From Gnetum montanum (lineage: Eukaryota; Streptophyta; Gnetopsida; Gnetales; Gnetaceae), in NCBI GenBank assembly GCA_015680685.1, contig MNCI01036718.1:708674-772673 (forward strand): a stretch of DNA of 64,000 bases. The letters are read 5' to 3'. A model generated the notes under the pieces. The model worked only from the letters and a program-made list of their open reading frames with translations. It had not been told where the DNA came from and did no database searches. Below, in pieces: positions 47,050 to 56,967 of the stretch. The first letter of the stretch is position 1. Every line of letters starts with the position of its first letter. The position numbers and the translations under genes are program-made.

Positions 47050-48120
47050 GGTCTAGTTGAAAGGTGCATCCTTCTTGGTAAGCTAAACCAATGACTTAGG
47101 AATTTTGGAAAAGTTCTCAATGAAGCACCTATAATAACTAGTGTGGCCAAGGAATGGCCTATATATTTGATTGTTTTGAGTTACCTAGTAATTCCTTGGA
47201 TAACCCATATTTTTCTTCAATCCACCTGGATCTCTTTACTTGAAATTCTATGCCCTAGCACAATGCCTTCTTAGACCATCAGTGGCTTTTCTACCAATTG
47301 AGATTTAAGTTACTCTCCACATATCTTTGAAGCACCTACTCAAGATAGTCCAAGGCTTGCTTGAATGTAGCACCATAGGTAGAGAAGTTATCTATGAAGA
47401 CTTCTGACCCATTCTCAATTTTCAAACATACTAAGGACCAAATATTGGAATGTAGCAAGTGCATTGCATAGGTCAAATGACATCTTTCTATATGAAAAAC
47501 TCTCCTAGGGACTTGTGAATGTAGTTTTTTCCTAGTCCTCTGGTGTAATATGGATTTTGGTATAGCCACTATAACTATCCAAAAAGCTATAATAGCACTG
47601 CCTTATTATGCTATCCAACACTTGGTTAACAAATGGCAACAGAAAGTGATCCTTGTAAGTTGCCATGTTCAACAGCCAGAAGTCTATAGAGACTCTCCAT
47701 TTTCCATCTTTTTAGGAAACAATAATGAGTGGACTAATCCATTCACTATCTAAACTAGGATAGATGAACTTAGCCTTGAGGAGTTATTCAACCTCCTCTT
47801 TGACAACCTACTTCAATTCAAAATTCAACCTATGCTACAACTACCTCTTTGGCTTGATGAAGGAGTCTATATAGATACGGCATTAGCATATTCCTAGATT
47901 GATTCCTATAAGTTCATGATATGACCAAGCAAATGCTATTGACCATTTTTTCACCAATTTCAACAACTTCTATTTTTTATTTAGAGAAAGTTTGCCATTG
48001 ATGATTACTAGTTTGCCATTGTTAAGAAAGGAATATTCCATTGTTGTTAGTAAAGCCTTTAATTTAAGGGCTTCTTGTTTGAAATTATCAGGAATCTCCA
48101 ACTCTCCCCAATCCATTTCT
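47050..48120 (-). pseudogene. Reverse transcriptase of D2
   Basis: Minus strand. Blocks are 'FAWSYHELIGI', 'EEVE.LLKAKFIYP.LDSEWISPLIIVS', 'KWRVSIDFWLLN', 'DLCNALATFQ' and the active site EVFIDNFSTYG near 47384-47400. The family's FIDDF reads FIDNF; the second Asp is Asn (47387-47389), a G>A change. There are stops, and a frameshift near 47480-47530. Confidence 0.87.
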
Positions 48121-48489
48121 CTTTGTGTGTGGAAGATTTTGTAATGGAGTTACTCCATTTCATCCATGTTTTCAATATAAGCATTGGCGAGGCTCTCAAA
48201 TGGTTCCATGCACATAGTAGATTTAGCTAGGTAATCTATTATCAGCCACTAGGTATCCTTTTCTTTTGTGGTTGCTACATACAAGCACTTTTGAATTGCT
48301 ATTGTTTTAGTATACTGATTACATGCTTAGAATGCTACATCTTTCATCATCCATAATTTTTGCACGTAATGGCACCTTGTATTACTATATGTGATGCATG
48401 TAATACTTTTCTTCTCGACTTTACCAAGTTCATTCTCCTTACAATGTTCTAAGGAAAGATCTCAAATCTGCATCTTAGCATTGATTGTA

Positions 48490-48880
48490 CTTAGCTATGT
48501 CCCTCGGTAATGATAGGAAAGTTACCCTTGCAGTTTTCCCCATGAATCACAAGGAAATCAACAGGATATGACCACCCACAGATGATGGTCATAATGTCCT
48601 CCACTAGCCTCAAAGGGATAGTGATGGACCGATCTACCAACTTGAATCTAATGTTGCTCTTCTTCAAAGAACGTAGGTTCCAAGTCGTATACATTTCTTG
48701 GAAAATCAAATTAACCCCTAGAACTTGAATCCAAGAGAGCCTTCACGGTTCATTCCCTATAATTTGTAAGTAAATGTGGGGACTTCTAGGATTAGATTAT
48801 TTCCTAGAGAGATGACTAGCTTTTATCTAATCCACAACCACATGTGTCAACATGACAAAGTGGATCCAAGGTGATGTTTG
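48490..48880 (-). pseudogene. Aspartic protease of D2, decayed
   Basis: Minus strand. 'VKALLDSSSRG' is the decayed active-site block (the DSG Gly is lost) near 48710-48745. After a frameshift, 'VEDIMTIICGWSYPVDFLVIHGENCKGNFPIITE' ends the domain (48491-48610). Confidence 0.7.
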
Positions 48881-48889
48881 GTTTGAAGG

Positions 48890-51458
48890 TGGCTCATTGG
48901 TATTTTAAGAGGTAGATGTAGCAACGTTAGTAACCATGGGTGTTTGTGAGGATTTTGTGGGGCTATTGATTTTGAAAAATGATCTCTTATAAGGCTTTGG
49001 TTCAAGACCACTTGGATAAATATCTTGCTATAGATTTACTACCCTTGCGCATTTCTCTACTATGGCTATATGGGAATTTCACCCTACATAGATGGACCAG
49101 GTGGCAAGAGTGTAGTTGGTTATAATGCAAGAACTCACATGTGTTATGGAGGATGAAAGGAAAAAAGAGACTCTTCTCTTGGAGAAGATGCTCTCTAGTA
49201 TTCTGGAGGGTAGTAGTGATAAGAAAAGGAGGCATGGCTAAAGGAGTCACATAGGAATATAGGCTACTAGACATAATATCCATAAGGATCATGTTACCTA
49301 TAGGAATACTACTACCATAATGATGGCATTTCCAATGACTATGGGTGTTGCCATTATTGATACTGCTCCTAAGATTACGGAGGTGCTCCACTTGGATAAC
49401 ACATTTTTTGGTGGAACTACTACCTACAGTTGTCTTGTGGATAAGGCAACCACCTAAGTGTCTTTCTTTTTGCAAATTTCTAATTTAACGCATACACCCT
49501 AGATTATTGTAGATCTTATAGCACTAGGCAACCTCTCTTAGGATGTTCATATTGGTAAATTTCATAGCCATCATCACCTATTTCCAAAATTACAACCTCT
49601 TCTACTATTGTAGCTTTACCCTTGTTTTGTTAATAATTCTACGCTGCATCCTTTTTCTTCATTATTTCTTGATCACTACTTCCTTGATCTCTTCTTTCCT
49701 TTGTGATTTTTAAATCTGTTTAGAACTTCTGATCCATGTAGTCCCATAGCTTATCCAACTTAGTCAATATTTCAGTGAGAAATTTTTGTATCGACAAGGT
49801 TTTCCTCTACACCCCTTCATCAAGCAATGCCTCCTACTGAAAGTCATAGAAACATACCTCCCTTTTGTGAAAGGAGGAGTCCATGTTTTACTTCTATGCA
49901 CTTTCACACTTTTTAAGCTCTTCTTCTTTTTTTAGCCACCTAATCTATCAACCTTTGATCTAATGAGACTACATCTTAGAAAGTCTTTCTTGGGCATAGA
50001 TCCCAAGGGTTTTCCTTGTTTCATTTCTAATCCCATCTATGATATGAAAAATCTAATCCCTTTGGGAGTATCCATGGCCTGGGCATCGATGTAGAAGAGA
50101 ATAGTACTTACACGAGGCTACATCCAAGAACTCATGATTGTCCCATTTCCATCCTTAGATCTATCTCTACAAGGTTGACACTCTATCAGACGTTTGATAT
50201 TTGTCATTAAAGATTTTCAACATAGTACTTTATTAGTGAATTAATTCTAGTGCTAAGGATTGGTACTAGCTTTTAGCTTCCTTGATGAGTATCTTTGGGA
50301 AAAGCTTTAGCTTTTGTCATTCATTCTCTATGTTTTGTAAGACACAGACATGATGAAAGGCTTGAAGATGATTTTGTGGATCTGAATTATATCCCCCATT
50401 GAACCTAGGGATATTATTCATATCCAACCTCTTGATTCAGCTATCCTTCAAATACCTTGTTAATATCAACACTGTCTTTGAAATGTTCAACATGTTCTGG
50501 TAGCCAACAAGGACTCATCATACTCATAACAACCTAGGTGGTCCTATTCATGGCCATGACATTTATGATGAGTCCTACTATGCCTTCTTACCTGATGCTT
50601 CTCCTTCCCTTGTGGTTATCCTTACCCCTACTCTTGATCATCCTAGTAATATCTACATTCATCCTAATCCTATAATTCATTCCCATCATAATCTTGACTA
50701 TTTTTCTTCTTATCTTAGCCCCTACTCCTCTTATCAGAGTTTCAGAATAAAGAGGATGTTAAAAATGAAGCAGAATAAGAACTACAAGAACAATGTATTC
50801 TAGTCCTTCTCCTTTGATCCATACCCCAATCTATTTGCTTTTCTTTTTCTTTTTCTTTGTGCATGTCACTATCCTTGCCCTTAGATGTTTGGCTTAGATT
50901 TCTATCGCTTGAGGCCCCTTATTCTTGAGAACTAGTCTTTTTCTCATCTAGGTTATTCACGGTTGATAGTATTCACTAGTAATGGGTCTCCTCATCATAG
51001 AAAGGAGGAGAATCTATGTATTGGGATTGGCCTAAAAAGAAGTCCTCATCTTCTTTATGCTACTGCAAGAATAATTGGGTCAAGACCCTCTTACCCTTAA
51101 AGGCCTCATATCATGCTTTCATTTGTCAATCCTTCTTTCATTGGGCATTAATAGAATGATAGTCTTGGTAAGTATGATCCTAGACCTCATATTCTACACT
51201 AAGTGCAGTGATGCCCAACCTAATGAGATTATTCATTAGCATAGCAAGAATAGACTGATCAGGGGATAACACAATGTTGCCTTCCATGTCCCTCCATCAT
51301 AATTTTTCATCTTGATGTAAGATGAAAGTGAAATCTGAATTGTAGGGATCCATATGGGCATCAACAACACAAAGTTGTTGGGTCATTTTTGCAGCCTCCT
51401 ATGACTAATTGTATCCTCTTGTATGTGGTGGAGATTCATCCCTATGAGAAGAAGCCAT
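48890..51458 (-). pseudogene. gag of D2, decayed
   Basis: The ATG at 51458 gives MASSHRDESPPHTRG. A Lys/Glu-rich stretch lies near 50835-50860 (CTTTTT repeats on the plus strand). The gag core near 49900-50420 has 'ILIKEAKS' and 'YYSLLHRCPGHGYSQRD', like element A (YYALLHHCPGHGYAQWD). The zinc-knuckle region near 49530-49570 is decayed. The end is Gln/Pro/Ser-rich. Many in-frame stops. Confidence 0.78.
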
Positions 51459-51591
51459 GTTAGGTATTACTAGAAACAATGTGCTTGTTTGTGTATTATT
51501 ATTTCCTTAATGATTTCTTGTTGATTCATCCTTACAATGTCTTTGTACAACATCATAATCCTTTTCTACTTAGCACACTTAGCTAAACTAG

Positions 51592-51609
51592 GTCTTTGGC
51601 AATGGCACA
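51592..51609 (-). other. tRNA-Asp primer binding site of D2
   Basis: The minus strand reads TGTGCCATTGCCAAAGAC next to the 5' LTR. It is a decayed TGGCGCCGTTGCCGGGGA, with one base missing near the start. Confidence 0.75.
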
Positions 51610-51610
51610 A

Positions 51611-52492
51611 TGATGAGCAGCAAGTATGCCCTACATCCAACTGTACAAATCACAAGTGTGTACTAGCAATCCAGTCAAATTTTGTGGACTTAGTTCCTAA
51701 GTTTTTCCATAGTCAAAGACTATGAACCAATGGATTATATTATCATTGTCTTGCTAGCTCACACTTGTGTATGCTTTGTGTATAGTTAAATGTCAGTTAA
51801 GGTATATGATATTTGTTTTTATTTATATTTTTATATTTTTTTTATATTAAGTTCTATGTAGGAAGAAGAATATTTAATGGTTAAGTATTTTTAATTATCT
51901 AACTTATTCTAAAGGCTAAATACCCTAACATAAGTAGTCATACTTACTTATCATACACATCTTGAACTAGTACTAACGCTACTAGTTACCAAGTGACAAT
52001 TACTGGATGTACCAGATGATCACTGCTAGGATTACCAAGCATCATACATTATGCTCAAAACATTCGTACTTATGTGTTCATGATTAATTACGTTAACAAA
52101 TATGACATGAAATGTAAAATGCATGTAAAGTAAACTGTTGTTATGACATATTAAGCTAATCTAAGTGCTACAATAAATGCTAGAAATCTCAACTTTATTG
52201 TTGTTCACACCAATGTGTTCAAATACATGGTGCTTGAATAAAGTTTTGTACAATCTCTTTCACTCACACTGTGGACACTCAGAGGAAAATATTCTAACTC
52301 TTGAAAAGAAACACTACAAGGGGTTTGTTATGCTATTGACACAAGGTGCCATAAATGTAGTTTGTGTGCACATTTATATAGGTTTCACCTACATTACTAC
52401 TGACAAATCTAAGTCAACATAGGTCATCATGCATCGATGGGGCTATGTTGATGCATGCCCATTTACACAGCCTATTTATTGATTCTTCATCA
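51611..52492 (-). repeat. D2 5' LTR
   Basis: About 882 bp, TGATGAGCAGCAAG to CTTCATCA, partner of 38856-39743. The minus strand keeps a TATA box, TATATAAATG, at 52371-52380. GATGCA / CATCRATG-type motifs lie upstream of it. Confidence 0.9.
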
Positions 52493-52635
52493 ATGATTGA
52501 ATAATAATTTTTATTTCTTTTTTAGAGTGAATTAATGTTAAATGTTTTTCATCATGATTTTGATACCTTACCCTCACGTAACCTACAGTCCTCTAGTTAA
52601 TTAACTTCCACTACTAAACAAAGAATAACCTAACA
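52493..52635 (+). repeat. Element F 5' LTR, right end
   Basis: Aligns with 53886-54046 of the 3' LTR (ATGATTGAATRATAAT..., GTGAATTAATGTTAAAT, CATACCCTCA/CTTACCCTCA, final TAACA). D2 was inserted immediately before it. Confidence 0.85.
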
Positions 52636-52638
52636 TTT

Positions 52639-52713
52639 TGGCACTATTGCCAGAGATTGAACCTAGATCTCTAGCATGACAGAAAATAATACTTACCACT
52701 GTACTATAATGAT
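52639..52713 (-). pseudogene. Full-length antisense tRNA-Asp(GUC) copy fused to the 5' LTR of F
   Basis: Three bases after the LTR end the plus strand begins TGGCACTATTGCC. It continues to match the reverse complement of plant tRNA-Asp(GUC) over its whole length, ungapped, for 75 positions: CCA complement, acceptor stem, T arm (GATTGAACC), variable loop, anticodon loop (TGACAG, complement of CTGTCA), D arm (ACTTACCACT) and 5' acceptor strand (ACTATAATGAT). By hand alignment to the tRNA as I know it, about 53 of 75 match, and 18 of the 22 differences are transitions. Ordinary primer sites cover about 18 nt. Because plant tRNA genes do not encode CCA, the copy came from a mature tRNA. It is not a functional tRNA gene. 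Confidence 0.85.
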
Positions 52714-52870
52714 GGAGATCCTAGGACATCATTTATTTTCCAAGATAAGGAATCTCCACCAAAAAATTAGTCATCAGGAGGTGGGTAAATCGACGAACCT
52801 AGAATTTGTATCTATAGGATCCCTAATCACCAATGCAGATAAGGCTACACCATCTTGTCCTAGTGACTAG
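52676..52870 (+). CDS. Small open frame of element F starting inside the antisense tRNA
   Basis: A 64-codon plus-strand frame starts MTENNTYHC, an ATG lying within the antisense anticodon arm, and ends at a TAG. After the stop the same frame stays readable with a Pro/Ser/Thr-rich acidic stretch (DDVPYPTPSTKT) to about 52997, interrupted by TAG at likely former CAG/TGG codons. No known domain. It may be a remnant of a short gag leader or chance; protein function is unproven. Confidence 0.3.
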   Translation: MTENNTYHCTIMMEILGHHLFSKIRNLHQKISHQEVGKSTNLEFVSIGSLITNADKATPSCPSD

Positions 52871-53084
52871 ATGGATGATGAAGTGCTAGAGTAGGACTTC
52901 ATGAATGATTAGGCAAGTGATGATGTTCCTTACCCTACTCCTTCAACAAAGACTCTTACACCCCCTTCGATGGAAGGCTCATCCCCTCCATCTTGAGCAT
53001 CAATTATTTCTGTTATTTGATCTCTATTTATTATATTTTCATTAATTCTTTGCATTCTTCTACTCTCTTTTATCAAGATGATAA

Positions 53085-53102
53085 AGAGCTAGTTGAGGGC
53101 CA
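53085..53102 (+). other. Probable polypurine tract of element F
   Basis: AGAGCTAGTTGAGGGCCA directly before the 3' LTR. It is only moderately purine-rich, so the call rests mainly on position. Confidence 0.45.
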
Positions 53103-54046
53103 TGTTAGGATGTGAATTGATGCCTCTTGGCACTTTGTTCTTCTATTTGCAACCTTAGATGCACAATTGGGAGCTCATGCAACCCATAGCTATTCACCTC
53201 TCAAATTCTCAACTCATAATGTGAGTTCTAATCAACCTCCAACTTATTAATGAAACAATGACCATCCTACGATCATTGGGAGTTGAATTCTAGCATCAAA
53301 GGACTGAAGAGCAAGTGGACTTAGCTTTAAATGGAGGTGGTAGTAGTATAGAAGTTGTATCTATGTTGGACAAGGTACTATGGGCTCATGCGACTCACAT
53401 AAACCTGCAGCATAGAGTTTTCTTCATCATGTCACTCATAGCCACTTGCAATTTAATTTAAAATAGAAAAGCAAATCCATCAGTGCAAGCTCCTACGACT
53501 TGCACTCATGTTGCAATCATTGTGAATCTTTTTCATTTAGTTCAGCAATTCAATCATTTGGATTTGAATACTCAATTGTTTGAAATGGTTGACTAAGAAT
53601 AGTGATCACAATAGCTAGTAGCAGTTGATTAACCTAGAGATTTTTCTTTGAACAGGGAGCTGCAACCTAATTGCGGCCTTCAACCCACTGTAGCCATTAG
53701 TTGGAAGTTATTGTAACCATCAACTAAAGCTATTTTCATAGCGATTTGAAGTAGAACTATAAGAGACACAAGGAGAGATAAAGATACATAGAGATACACA
53801 AATACAAACAGAGAATAGAGAGATAGATATTAATAGAATTTGTAGATCTAAGATTAAATTAGAATGAGAAATATTCTTGATATTGATGATTGAATGATAA
53901 TGTTTGTTTCTTGTTATAGTGAATTAATGTTAAATTTTTTTCACCCTAATTTTTACACCATACCCTCATGTAACCCATGATTTTTCATTTGATTAACTTC
54001 CATGTTCTAGAGCGTAAGAACTACTAGACAAAGAAATAACATAACA
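53103..54046 (+). repeat. Element F 3' LTR
   Basis: 944 bp, TGTTAGGATG to ACATAACA. The first eight bases match 36693-36700 and the last part matches 52493-52635. E integrase resumes directly after it. Confidence 0.8.
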
Positions 54047-54729
54047 ATGCGTATTTTATAGGTAAAGTTTTCAAGAATTTATTAGAATCTTGTGGGGCTA
54101 ATCATAAGTTAACTTTTCCATATCATCCATACCCCAATGTCCAAGAGGAAGCTGATATGTATGAAACTGTTACAATACTCAAGAAGATGGTTACTATGTA
54201 CAAAAGAGATTAGGCTAACAAGCTTAATGACATTCTCTGGGCCTATTCAATGGTAAGGAAAAATCATGCAGTTACACATCGTTTGAGTTGGTCTATGGAT
54301 AGATTTCATGACTTTCTATTGAACTCAAGATGAAAGCCTTGGGCAATGTTGCAAATTTTGATATGACATTAGATTCTTCTCAAAAAAAGAGGTTCATTAA
54401 CCTTAACCTTCTTGATGAGAACTACAAACTTGCCTTGATGTATAATAAGTTAGAACATTCTTCCATTAAGGCTCATCATGATGCTCACATCAGGAAGTTC
54501 ACTTGCAAACTTGATTATAAGGTTCTATATTTTAATCTTCTACCCTTAGCCTATTTGAATAAATTTTAGTTTTAATGGAAAGGACCATACATCATCCATA
54601 CTAGTTACCAATCTAATATAATACATATCTATCATCTAGATGAGCTAGATAAAATATTTTTGGTTAATGGACAACATCTAAAGAGTTACAAAGAATATCT
54701 TTCCCCTCTGAGAATACAAAATTCTTGAT
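54047..54729 (+). pseudogene. Integrase of element E, part 2, to the end of pol
   Basis: The plus strand continues the integrase from 36692: 'AYFIGKVFKNLLESCGANHKLTFPYHP', 'RD.ANKLNDILWAYSM', then the C-terminal 'VNGQHLKSYKEYLSPL' block (about 54660-54710), which ends Athila-type pol, and a TGA at 54729. The catalytic Glu expected after 'P..N.Q.E' lies in 'NVQEEADMYE' (about 54150). A few frameshifts are present. Confidence 0.85.
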
Positions 54730-56950
54730 CTTGTATCTTGCACTCAAAGGTCTATTAGGTGATAAACATGGATTAGTCATGGTGGAGAATCCTCGATGTC
54801 ATGTCAAATTCTTCTTCACTTTTTTCTATTCTATTTATGTTCTTTAATAAAGTTAGAGTGTTTAGTTAGTACCTTTTATATTTTTGAGCCTAGTGAATAA
54901 TCATTCATAATCTTTTTCTTTCCTTAATTGTGTTTGTGTGTGTGTGTAAAAACCAATTAATGTGCTTTATGAATGTTCACCCAACAAGATAATGATGTAT
55001 GGATGAGTTATAAATACAATGATAATGTAGAAGTGCCAAATGGATTTAAAGTAAAGCCTTGGTCAATGGAACACTTATATAGAAAGATTCATCCACCCAT
55101 TTTCTTCTACCAATCACTAGTAAACTAAGATCATATTCAACAAGGATCTAAGACTCACACTACAAGTTGTTAAAGCTAATGCTACTAGAATCATGGAAAT
55201 ATAGTGGATCCATAGCTTAATGTATGAGCTCCAAAATTTAGGATGAGCACTTAGTCACTAGCAATAAAATGGTATGTCATTAATGATGCTAGTGATCAAT
55301 GAATGGATGTAATCAATGTGATTGGATCAAGGTGCATGTGCTACCATGCCTAACCACCCTAGATAGAAGAGGTTCTTGAACCTATCTGTGCCATGTGATG
55401 AGGGATGGATTCTCATGTTCATGCAGGTCAAAGACTTCAAGTGCTGATCCAATACTCCAATAATTTCCATGACCCCCATGCATCATCAAAAAAATCCTTT
55501 TCTCAATAAAAGAAAAAGGAAACATGAAAAAAAAGAACTAAATAGTGTATGATTAAAATGAAAAAAAACATAAGAAGATGATGAAAAAGATGAAAAGTTG
55601 AAAGAGAAAATGAAAAAATAACAAATGATAATGATGAGAAGAAGAGGTGATGGGAGAAGCAATGTAATTCCAACATTATAAGATCCCACAAATTAGTACT
55701 TTTACCATCCTTAACTAATTTTGTAATTGCTTAACTAAACCAAAGAAAGTTGTGGAACCAATACCCATATAAGTCTTTTTCATGTTCAACCCATTAACTT
55801 GATCACTTGAACTCCAATGTAATAGTCTAGAACAATCTAATGTTCATTCCTACCCATGGCCATGAAGGCCTAGAACTCTCTCTCTTAGTGAACTTTGGTA
55901 ATGTCAATTGCATCTTCCATCAAATTCCTATATCTATATGCTTTTCTAAGGGTCAAAACACATAATCATTCATTCCAAACCATAGCCATATCCATCATAC
56001 CTTGGTCATGGTATTGTAATTCCTATTGACATTGGAATCAATTAGCACAAATAAAATGATTGATAAGAGGGTTATAATAGAGCAAAATTCAAGGAGCCTA
56101 TTGTGCATACATGCACAAATGAAGGAGAACCAAAACAAGATCTTGATTCCTGTATGATTTATGATATGTTTCATTAATTTGGTTTCATCAATGGTTAGAC
56201 TACAAAATAATCAAGACTAGATGGCACTAGTATTGATAGGTGTAAACTTGCACTTGAAAGGAGAACTTGGAGATTTATCCCTACTAGGTGAACAAGTAGT
56301 AATGAAGGGGTGTGAAAGTGTATCTCTCACTAGTTGTAGGATGTGCTAATGTGCTCCATGAGCTAATTGAATGGTTGGATATGGATCCAATGATGTTGCA
56401 CTTCCACCCTCTCTCTCTTATCCATTTGCATTCATCATTTCTTCCATTCCATTTATTATCCATTGTTGTGTGTGATAAGTAGGTCATCAGGTGAATCGGA
56501 GGATGAGATTAGTTGTCCAAGGGGATGGACACACTTTTGATGCTAATGTTTCATAGGTTGTTGGGAATCCATAGGTGTCCCAGTAAATGGTTTCACTAGA
56601 GTAAGAAAGATAAAAGCTTGATATGGGAAAGACTCACTTGTGAATCCTTGGTGACATGCCATTATTAGTGAGTGATCTCAAGCTTAACTCCCAAGATGAT
56701 TGTGGGTGCATGGCATAAGGCCCTTGATTGCTATTCCACATGTGTGGTTGCAACTCAACAATCCTAATCATTTCACAAAGACTATCTTCTTACACATTTC
56801 TTTTTTACCTACATTTTTATTATCTCAGTTTACTTGGATGTTAACATTATAAGTTTTTGAGCCTTTTTGACTTGTTTCTTTCCATGTTCATATCTTTAGT
56901 TGTGCATGTAATTAGTTAGTATTATCCAACGTTAGTCTCTCCTAACTTAA
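54730..56950 (+). other. Element E 3' region, non-coding
   Basis: No long frame seen. A TG run at 54935-54947 and a block near 55395-55430 (ATTCTCATG..CATGCA) parallel the 3' regions of A and D. A low-complexity A/G-rich tract lies at 55490-55640. I do not see the accessory frame of B and D here. Confidence 0.6.
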
Positions 56951-56967
56951 TCATGAGGGAGAGACAC
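56951..56967 (+). other. Polypurine tract of element E
   Basis: TCATGAGGGAGAGACAC precedes the TGAAGG start of the 3' LTR. It resembles TCATGGGGGTA of A, B and D. Confidence 0.65.

Larger units (their letters stand above)
36701..52492 (-). mobile_element. D tandem: truncated D1 and full D2 sharing one LTR
   Basis: Minus-strand Athila-like elements. From right to left: 5' LTR of D2 (51611-52492), full D2 internal region (39744-51610), a shared LTR (38856-39743), then 2.15 kb of the gag side of D1 (36701-38855) including its own primer site. Both internal regions have the tRNA-Asp primer site on the correct side, so this is an LTR-internal-LTR-internal tandem whose left end was deleted. Confidence 0.88.
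36693..54046 (+). mobile_element. Element F: compact LTR element containing the D tandem
   Basis: Its LTR begins TGTTAGGA and ends TAACA, a five-base terminal inverted repeat TGTTA/TAACA. The 3' LTR is 53103-54046. The 5' LTR survives as its first 8 bases (36693-36700) and its last 143 (52493-52635); the middle has been replaced by minus-strand D elements. The internal region is only 467 bp (52636-53102) and encodes none of the retrotransposon proteins, so F is non-autonomous. It was presumably mobilised by an Athila-like partner that uses tRNA-Asp. Confidence 0.78.

Noticed and set aside
52639-52713. A functional tRNA-Asp gene
   Set aside because: Stems are broken by many substitutions, the CCA is encoded, and the position is fixed next to an LTR end; it is a reverse-transcribed copy.
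54730-56950. Env-like gene in element E
   Set aside because: No continuous frame or membrane pattern could be followed; the longest open stretches are low-complexity.
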